Position numbers and translations under genes: made by a program. A DNA stretch of 64,000 nucleotides from the NCBI RefSeq assembly GCF_000004195.4, contig NC_030683.2:48931358-48995357 (forward strand), given 5' to 3'. Position 1 is the stretch's first letter, and each line of letters begins with the position of its first letter. Shown one piece after another: positions 56,701 through 64,000 of the stretch. The notes below the pieces were generated by a model. That model saw only the letters and a list, made by a program, of their open reading frames with translations. It had not been told where the DNA came from and ran no database searches. The DNA is from Xenopus tropicalis. Taxonomy: Eukaryota; Chordata; Amphibia; Anura; Pipidae.

Positions 56701-56978
56701 CAGGGTCGGACTGGGGGGTGCAGGGCCCACCGGGGCTCCCGCCCCAGGGGCCCTGCAGGTGCCCCAGCCGCGTCCCCTAACCCCCCCAGGGGCCCCCCTA
56801 ACCCCCCCGAAGGGCCCCCGCCTGATGTCCTCCCCGAGCGCGTATAAATTGAACACGTCGGGGAGGAACAGTCAGTAGCGGGGAGCGCCGGCAAAGGTCG
56901 GACTGGGCCGCTGGGGCCCACTAGGGCCGGGGCCCACCGGGATTTTTCCCGGTGTCCCGGCGGCCCAGTCCGACCCTG
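56701..56978. mobile_element. GC-rich hAT-type MITE with exact 8-bp duplication
   Basis: GTAACCAG occurs directly on both sides (56693-56700 and 56979-56986), an exact 8-bp target duplication. The ends are CAGGGTCGGACTGGG and CCCAGTCCGACCCTG. An 8-bp duplication with CAGGG-type ends is diagnostic of hAT elements. The interior is extremely GC-rich, with C7 runs and repeated GGGGCCC words. An internal third arm (GGTCGGACTGGGCCGCTGG, about 56898) pairs with the right end to form a compact hairpin. Pro/Gly-rich open frames on the minus strand are composition artefacts. Confidence 0.93.
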
Positions 56979-57199
56979 GTAACCAGAACATGCTAGAATT
57001 AAATAGGTTAAATGACCAAAGCCCAGGACACATGTGCCCTTCTGCTGAACCGCCTTTATCCCACTGAACCTCCCCAACATAGTAGAAAGTAGCATGAAAT
57101 CACCAGGACCACAAGGATATTTGAAAGATTAGTAGCAATAACATTACTATAAATAACATTAAAATGTCATAAATCTTTTAATACCCAATGCATTATTAA

Positions 57200-57888
57200 A
57201 GGAAAACTATACGGACTATTAGGACAATTATGGACAATTTAGGTCTCTATAAAAAAAATAAATATATATATATAATAAATATATATACATATATATATAC
57301 GTTGGCTGTTCATGCGTTTTTAATACACAATTGACTGTTTTTGGAATATAGCTCGGTGTTGCTGGTCTTTTTTGGATATTTAAATCATTTACCTTGCACC
57401 CGAGCTAAGAGCTGAAGCAGAGTGCCACCCTGGGTTTGCTATATATATATATATATATGTAACATAAAACGGTTTCTATGTAAAACCCTGCTTCATCTAA
57501 ATAAACCATTTTTATAAAAATATACTTGGTTTGTTTAGTTGTATGTGACAATGGGTAATCCTAAACATAGATCATACTATTCACGTTGCACACAAACAAA
57601 CCAAAGACACACACATTTTAGGTCACATCAGCCAAGTTATGGACAATGTTCTGTATATTACACCCACACTTCATTCTGTTACAGTTAGAGCTGCTTTATT
57701 TTTGATCATGTGATCTTTGAGGGAGCACATAACCCATCACTAAATGGTGACTTAAGGGAATGGTGCAAAAGGGTAATATTTACTGATATATATAATCCAT
57801 TTTGGTAAGATTCCTTAATAGGCCACTTAATATAATATTAATATGATATCTGTTGGGTAAGAATTCATTGTGAAGGTGTAGTTTTCCT
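57200..57888. mobile_element. TTAA-type MITE with AGGAAAACTA ends, carrying another repeat
   Basis: TTAA flanks it (57196-57199 and 57889-57892). The ends AGGAAAACTATAC and GTGTAGTTTTCCT are inverted repeats. About 200 bp of TA tracts and a second repeat (57256-57460) are inserted or expanded in its left third. Confidence 0.8.
57256..57460 (+). repeat. (TA)n-bounded interspersed repeat, copy 2
   Basis: The core at about 57300-57440 (GGCTGTTCATGCGTTTTTAA to TTGCACCCGAGCTAAGAGC to GTGCCACCCTGGGTTTGC) lies between two TA microsatellites. It is nearly identical to the core at 33093-33258, in opposite orientation. It lacks the extra CTCAGCA units of that copy. Confidence 0.82.
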
Positions 57889-57892
57889 TTAA

Positions 57893-59726
57893 CACAGTAA
57901 CAGAAATGTAATCTCTGCAAACAGCATGCATTCTGAACACTCCCCTTATTACATAACAGGTATCTCTAGATTACTCCCTCTATACCCAAACCATAATACT
58001 CCATTCTCCCAGCAGCCCCCAGTCACCTTGCAGGAGCAGACTACCTTTTGAGCAACTACCTCTTGTGTATGTATTAACTGTAGTGCTATATACAACTTGC
58101 ATTTTCCTGAAAAATGTGCCCTTTGTGATGCTGAATTACAGTGAGTTGCAATAAAAGTTGAGGTTGCCCATGACTTTGTTGTCAGTAAATTTAATCAATT
58201 TATGTTTAAAAAAAATCTATTTTAGAATGTTGGCATGCTTAGGTTTGCTAATGATAAAATCTGAGGCTATTCCATTTATTATGTCAGCTTTTTAGTTTAC
58301 CAGTGTTCAAGATGGGTGTTAAAATGGCAGCTCTTATACATTCCGGAGCTCAGAACTGGAGATCTGTGACTCTGACATTTCTAGGTGTGAATATGTGGTG
58401 TTCTCCAGGTGTACCCCAGGACGCATGCTTTTAATTCAATTATAATAGGAAAGCATGCTTGCTACAGGATATTGAATTATACATATGGGATTCAACATTG
58501 ATGAAATGTAAAATTTCTCACCCACCCTGCCCCTTCTACATCTGTCATTTATGTACTGAAAAAACCCTGAATTACGCTTGATAAAGGCCTTCATTCCATG
58601 TATAAAGACCATATCCAGTAGGCAATGTCACCTTTCAGTGACACCAAAGGATCAAAATGTAATCAGCTTAAATAAAAAAAAATAGATTTTAATTTTGCAT
58701 TCTGAAAGTATTTGTGCCTCTGGCCAAGCAGCATTTAATAAACAATGGAAACTACCACATAGATTCCTCATCAATCAAGCTCCATAAAGACTCAGCTAGA
58801 GATTTAATCTCTCCATTCTGTGAGCTGTCCTAACACAGTGCTTTTAAACAAGATGTTTTTGTTCCAAACATATACACTCTGTCCACGTCTTGTCATTAAT
58901 TTGAAAAATTACATGCATGAGTCGCAATTCCGGGGAAACATGGACATATCTTACAAGTATTCTTTAGAACTATTTTTCCTCTCCACAAAATAAGGGTGAT
59001 CATCTGTACAATTGCTGTCAGAGAAGGAAAATTGAACTGAGAGCTCCAGAATTGCCTTGCAATTCAAAGCTTTATCCGGTTTTGTGTTTATTCCTATGTT
59101 CACAAAGCACATAATGCTCTAAGATAATTGCTTGATCAGTTCCTCAAGAAGAACCACATACTTACATCTTTATATATGAAAGGGTATTTATATTCAGTCT
59201 CTGGCTGTAACTAAATAAAAGAAAGGCGTGAAATCATGACATTGACTCTATCTCTTTATAATGTGGACTTCCGTCTTAAAAAAAGCTCCCACATACTAAA
59301 TTGTGCACATTTCATTTCTAGATGACTTGCTTTGACTTAATGACATAGGTCAAAGATTTTTTTCCACTTCACATACAGGAAATGACTTTTGACCATGCAC
59401 AGAAAATCGAAGCACCAGTCTAGTCAATAGTCTTGTCAAAATGGAATTCAAAGCAAAAAACAAATGTATACATGGAATACTATACATACTACTGATAATT
59501 ATATGGATACAAAAAACGACTGGGAGTTTTGGAACCTGATCACACAAAGATTGTACCGGATAAAGCCTACAGTTCAAATATAATGAAAACTATAGTATAT
59601 GTTATATACTTGTAATGATATAAGGAAGTGTTTCTGTTTCATAATTTACACTTGCTATATTTGACAAAAAAGCATCACGGTATAAAAGCTTTTTCTTAAA
59701 TCCACATCTTTATGATACACAAAAAT
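57893..59726. other. 1.8 kb non-coding DNA, no gene seen
   Basis: AT-rich. No exon or repeat boundary recognised. Confidence 0.4.
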
Positions 59727-60884
59727 AGATTTTTTCGTATTTTTGCGATTTTTTCGGCGTCTTTACGATTTTTGCGAAAAAACGCGAGTTTTTCGTAGCC
59801 ATTACGAAAGTTGCGCAAAGTCGCGATTTTTTCGTGACTTTGCGCAACTTAACTTCGTTAAGTTGTGGAAGTCTTTTTAATAGGTGAAATAATATTTTTT
59901 CATTAATCTTGCAAGGTTGATGATTCAGAGAGGGATAGAAAGGGAGATGCCTGTAAAGCTACAAGGGGTGGGGAAAAGCTACAGAGCACATTTTCCATTA
60001 GGGAAGCACAAGCTATAAACACACCACTCGATTCAAGAATGGGTTGGATGCCTGTTTAGCATGTGAGAGGTTACTGATTTTAATGTGTAGTCAAGTGGCA
60101 TAACTAAATGGTGGTGCCCCCCCCACGAAAAAAACCTTCAAAGGGTCCTGGCACACAATGAATCCTACCTGGTCTCCTGTCCAACCACTTCTCGGCCACC
60201 CACAGGTAGGAGAGCAGCTGGGGAGGGGGGGTTCTTTATAACTATAGAGAAAGCAGCCCCCCTAACCCCTGAGTCCCCTGCAACTGCTGGGTCTGCTTGC
60301 TCTATAGTTACACCAGTGCATATAGTATTGATCTAGATGTCTATTTTTAAACCAGGAGGGTAAACTGGAGATTGCTACAGATGATTTTTGATTTTTTTTT
60401 TTAAAATGTGATTTTGCCAAAATGAATGTGCATAAACTGAGATATAAATATTACAGTTCAGTTTTATAAATACAGATACGAGTCCCCTTTAATTGAAGTC
60501 ACACATTGACACAATAAGCAGGTGATCAAACAAACGTCACTTTGCTCTTGGTTTTGTTTGTGGCACACAAGTCTGATCTGCAAAGTCGCGATTTTTTCGT
60601 AGCGTTAAAACTTGCGCGAAACGTCGCGCCTTTTAAGTTTTAACGCTACGAAAAAGGCGCGACTTTGCGCGCAAGTGTTAACGCTACGAAAAAATCGTGA
60701 CTTTGCGCAACTTTCGTAATGGCTACGAAAAACTCGCGTTTTTTCGCAAAAATCGTAAAGACGCCGAAAAAATCTCAAAAAATACGAAAAAGTCGCAAAA
60801 AATACGAAAAAGTCGCAAAATGTTTGTTTCCAATCGGAATTTTTCCAATTCGGATTCGAAATTGTGTCTTAGTAAATCAGCCCC
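59727..60884. mobile_element. CpG-rich hairpin element, TTTTCG family, large copy
   Basis: The left arm (59730-59850) and right arm (60580-60884) are inverted over at least 70 bp: ATTTTTTCGGCGTCTTTACG with ATTTTTGCGAAAAAACGCGA against the complement at 60725-60775. The right end TTAGTAAATCAGCCCC and GAATTTTTCCAATTCGGATT match the copy at 8595-9143. The outer part of the left arm is missing. About 720 bp of unrelated sequence, including a small hAT-like repeat, separates the arms. Lys-rich frames over the right arm are artefacts. Confidence 0.8.
60089..60318. mobile_element. Possible hAT-like repeat (AGTGGCATAACTA ends)
   Basis: CAAGTGGCATAACTAAA on the left and TATAGTTACACCAGTG on the right are roughly inverted. 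C9 and G8 runs (about 60118 and 60223) and CAGCCCCCCTAACCCC lie inside. It resembles vertebrate repeats with CAGTGGCGTAACTA ends. No target duplication can be seen. Confidence 0.45.
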
Positions 60885-62158
60885 TTGATATAACAAGTGT
60901 AATAAATAGTAACTTTTTTGTACACCCATTTCTGTCCTTATTGGCCGAATAACTAACTAAGTACTAGGGCAAGTTTTTAAAAATTGCTAATTTGAGTTAA
61001 AGACAGCACAGGAATTTCAAGCATCTATTACTCTGCATACCCCATCTCTTCCAAACTCATCACATAGCATATAATATTTTTTAATCTTGCAATATGATTA
61101 ATACTATGCAATGAGCAAGAAAGGCAGGGCATATGACTTAGTACTTGAGACTCAGCAGTTCAATTTCTTGCTTGCAAAACAGCTACTGATCTCTGTATAA
61201 GAGTACTGGAAGAGGGGGTGGTAACCCCTCCTTTAATGTGATACTGAAGGACAAAAATAGTCACGTAAATAATTTTTTTCCAAATGATTTTGCCACTGGT
61301 GCATAAAAAGAACTCCTGTTATTAGTGCAAATTCAAAGAAAAAAGCAGAAATGTCAAAATGAAGACTACAGCACATTACATTTTTTGTTTATTTGAAAAT
61401 CATAAGCAGATACATTATTTCAAAAGAAAGAACCCAAGTGCCAGTGGGCAGAAAGCTGCAGCAACTGAACAAGAGACCCTAAAGTAAATCAAAGCGGGCA
61501 AGTAGCAGGCCCACCTAGGAACTGCTGTAAGGGAAAAATTATGTGTGGGCCAGTGGGTTGAAGCCCTGGATGCAGTCATGATGTATTGGGCATATGAAGT
61601 CTAATTTGACCTGAGCTAAGAGAATGGCAGCGAGCATAATGCAGTCAAAGTGACTAATAAAAGCTTGATTGGAGGTTAGCTAAAGTAAGAATGGTATATT
61701 TTTAAATAGATGCATTCTGCAAATCATCCAGCACAGTTACAGAATAGCTACAGCCAGAAGCACTCTGTACTAGAAACATAATACTGGTTCTATTTCACTT
61801 ACCTTCTGCATAAGTTCATTAATTATAGTATGGTAGACTGCAGCCAGTAAAACTCTGAGAGAACTTCTGGCTTATTTAAAACCATGGTGCAAATTTACAG
61901 CACAGTAACTCATACAACCAATCTGATAATTGCTTTCTAACATTAAAGCAGTCAATTATATTGCTGATTGGCTGCTTCAAAATGCTATTTGCTTGCAGAT
62001 ACTGCATTAATGGCCCAACAGACAACTGGTATTTAACAAGTGTAAAAGTTCAGGTTTTTTACCGGCTGTATGCTGCAACATATACTCACTAGAGGAGCAA
62101 AGACAATTGCAGACACACTGGTTTGTAATACACATAGTAAGTTATAGAGAGAGAGAAT
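60885..62158. other. Non-coding sequence, no gene seen
   Basis: AT-rich. Nothing recognised. Confidence 0.4.
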
Positions 62159-62637
62159 TTAAAGGGGACCTGTCACCTTTAAATAATTCCAGATTGTTTT
62201 CTATTGTGTTTGTCAAGCAAAATAAACTTGCTTACACTGTATAAATTATTTTAATCTTATTTTCTTCAGTCTTGGAATTCACAGTTGCAGCAAGCAGGCC
62301 GGCACCACTTTGTGGACAGTGTTATTAAGGCAAACTTTGCATCCTGCTAAAATCTTATTTCTGTGGCAGTATGGGGGGATCTGATGCCCATGTCCATGCA
62401 CTGGTTACAAAATTACATGGTGAGGAGAGAGGGGGAATGTGAGGAGAGCAGCAACATCTATGAAGTTCTGAATTGAAAGTGGAGGGGCAGGCAATATATG
62501 ATTGTCATCTGGGATTTTTAAATGCTTTTATAATGGATTTGGATGTGTTAATAAAAAATGAGTTTGGGTTTCCTTTTTAATTTGAAATGGGCTTTTATTA
62601 TACAGTTTTTTATGCCTGGCTGACAGGTCCACTTTAA
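62159..62637. mobile_element. TTAA-type MITE, GACCTGTCACC subfamily, copy 2
   Basis: Left end TTAAAGGGGACCTGTCACC; right end CTGACAGGTCCACTTTAA. Internal CAGCAAGCAGGCCGGCACCA and TTTTATTATACAGTTTTTTA match copy 1 at 55621-56065. Both edges carry TTAA. Confidence 0.85.
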
Positions 62638-63327
62638 TGCCTTGAAACCATAACTAGTTAAAACATTGCGAATGACATATTTTTTTCTGTATTACTACAT
62701 TAAATCACAATAGGGTGAGAGGACAGGATAAATAATGAGCTTACACTGTAGAAACTTGTAGATATAAAGGGGTTAAATAAAAAACTGAAAAAAATAACTC
62801 TCCCTGTTCTTTGAAGCTGAAGAACAATGAATGAATGACAGACTGGTTTAATGCTGTATTCAATAAAATCTCTTTGCAGGAAGTTTAGTCAGCCGTGTCT
62901 TCATGTATGGCATCGTACTGGCCTCTAGTGGAATACAGATATATACTGTTCGCTGTACATTATCATTATCTGGGGGAATGCAAAACGTTGTGTATTGATG
63001 GGAAGAAGATGTTTCATAAGGATGTTTCAGTTGAAATAGAATATCTGACAATGGTGGCTTGTCACATGTGACTTAAAAATTATTTTTCTTCTATTCAGTT
63101 GTATTCTTTGAAATATATTACTTAAAAAAACTGAAATTCTTGGTTGCCAGAGGAAGAAATGTTTACAAGAGTGGCAAATGTTAAAGTACAACAAGCACTA
63201 AACCCATGACCTGAATTCCAGTGGAGTTAAACTCAAGAGCAACCAGATCTGTCCATTAGTTACAATAAGGATTGCATGAGTTAGTAAGGAAAAGTTGGTC
63301 ATCTAGTCAAACTGTAGTTAGGTATGG
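62638..63327. other. Non-coding sequence, no gene seen
   Basis: A weak CTCF-like CTGGCCTCTAGTGGAA lies near 62919. Nothing else recognised. Confidence 0.4.
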
Positions 63328-63555
63328 CAGGTATGGGATTTGTTATCTGGAAACCCATTATCCAGAAAGCTCCAAATTACAGCTAAGTCATCCCCCATAC
63401 ACTTCATTTTAATCAAATGTCAATTCATAATTTTAAAACATATTTCCCTTTTCTCTGTAATAATGAAATAGTACCTTGTACTTGATCCCAACAATAATGA
63501 ATATTTAGGGAGCCAAATAATCCTGCTGGGGTTATTTAAAAGCCCACTAAGCATG
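63328..63555 (+). mobile_element. CAGGTATGGG-family MITE, 3'-truncated
   Basis: Begins CAGGTATGGGATTTGTTATC and GGAAACCCATTATCCAG, continues CCCTTTTCTCTGTAATAATG and TACCTTGTACTTGATCCC, and decays after GGGGTTATTTAAAAGCCCAC. Confidence 0.85.
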
Positions 63556-64000
63556 CAGTTTTATATGAAAGCACTAGCTACATTACCTTCTGAAGTGCTC
63601 TTGATTTATCTGAAATCATGTCTATTTTTATGCAGTACTGGCATCCTTGCCAAAATAGCGCTGACTCGTCCCATCACAGTTTCCCATAATGCTTTAATCT
63701 GAAAACCAGACCAAGACTGTGATTCTTTGCATTGGAATCTGTCAGGTAACGAGATTAAGCACATAACACTGTGGGTAAAGCAAGTATTCCCATGTTAACG
63801 TCACTATTGACCTCCCAAATGCCTGCCTTAAAGAACACATCAGGCAATAGAAAACCGAGTGTTCCACAGCTATAGCAATGTTGTCTTTCTCTATAAGGAA
63901 ATTACCAACTGGCAAGCAATTGAGGTAGTTTAGTTCCTTGTGGTTTTTACACAAAAAAATCAAGTTTTAGCCAAAGTTAGTAAATGCCCCCCTATACCTC
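63556..64000. other. Non-coding sequence to window end
   Basis: AT-rich. Near 63982 AGTAAATGCCCCCC looks like the right end of another MITE that would begin upstream or be cut by the window edge, but its partner was not identified. Confidence 0.35.

Noticed and set aside
56637..57095. 152-residue Pro/Gly-rich frame on the minus strand
   Set aside because: It is the GC-rich hAT-type MITE read as codons, extended into AT-rich flanks.
60697..60952. Lys/Arg-rich frames suggesting a nuclear protein
   Set aside because: They are translations of the repeated TACGAAAAAGTCGC arm of a hairpin MITE; similar frames occur over the sister element at 8971-9195.
62919..62940. Second CTCF-like site
   Set aside because: CTGGCCTCTAGTGGAA keeps only part of the core and misses key positions; much weaker than the site at 38170.

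Overview
The window reads as vertebrate nuclear DNA, most likely from a clawed frog (Xenopus). It is AT-rich and CpG-poor outside certain repeats, and it has no convincing cellular protein gene, rRNA or tRNA. The frog assignment rests on three things: TTAA-flanked palindromic MITEs of the T2 type, CR1-like LINE remnants with AGTTACAT-type tails, and a dense set of TA-flanked MITEs. It is an inference from repeat content, not from a gene. The region is probably intergenic or a large intron.

Layout. 1-7.5 kb: a purine-rich repeat, a short MITE (1159-1435), then an L2/jockey-like LINE reverse-transcriptase remnant (about 2455-4697). That LINE is split by a Harbinger-like element (2541-3584), which itself holds a TA-inserted MITE (2863-3111). 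The LINE ends in an ATCT-rich microsatellite. A second purine-rich repeat and a rearranged antisense CR1 LINE (5992-7480) follow. 8.6-13.1 kb: two copies of a CpG-rich hairpin MITE flank a Harbinger element (10674-11528) that keeps the N-terminal part of its transposase. 15-17.4 kb: LINE 3' ends, a CGATCG-rich MITE (16676-17130) and a TGTA microsatellite at a LINE tail. 20-22 kb: a nested cluster of MITEs in which at least three later insertions can be ordered. 25-28 kb: a MITE with internal 45-bp repeats, then a 2-kb, 34-bp-unit minisatellite whose ends and units match the 3' end of a CR1 LINE. 29-37.4 kb: MITE fragments, purine-rich repeats, a (TA)n-bounded repeat, a GC-rich 45-bp minisatellite and a CR1 fragment. 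39-51 kb: a 366-bp tandem duplication, a 435-bp near-palindromic T2-like MITE, further MITEs, a CR1 3' end and a SINE-like repeat. 55-64 kb: three TTAA elements, a GC-rich hAT-type element with an exact 8-bp target duplication, and a CpG-rich hairpin element.

The proteins recognisable here are relics of transposons: two LINE reverse transcriptases (plus a shorter CR1 fragment) and one Harbinger transposase, all broken. No host operon or pathway can be read from the window. Its interest lies in transposon biology: layered insertions with intact target duplications, tandem arrays that appear to have grown out of LINE 3' ends, and MITE families that may be related to the Harbinger element. Host-side candidates are weak: one possible terminal exon with polyadenylation signals (22453-22657), one good CTCF-like motif (38170-38188) and one ZNF143-like motif inside probable repeat DNA (8034-8052).
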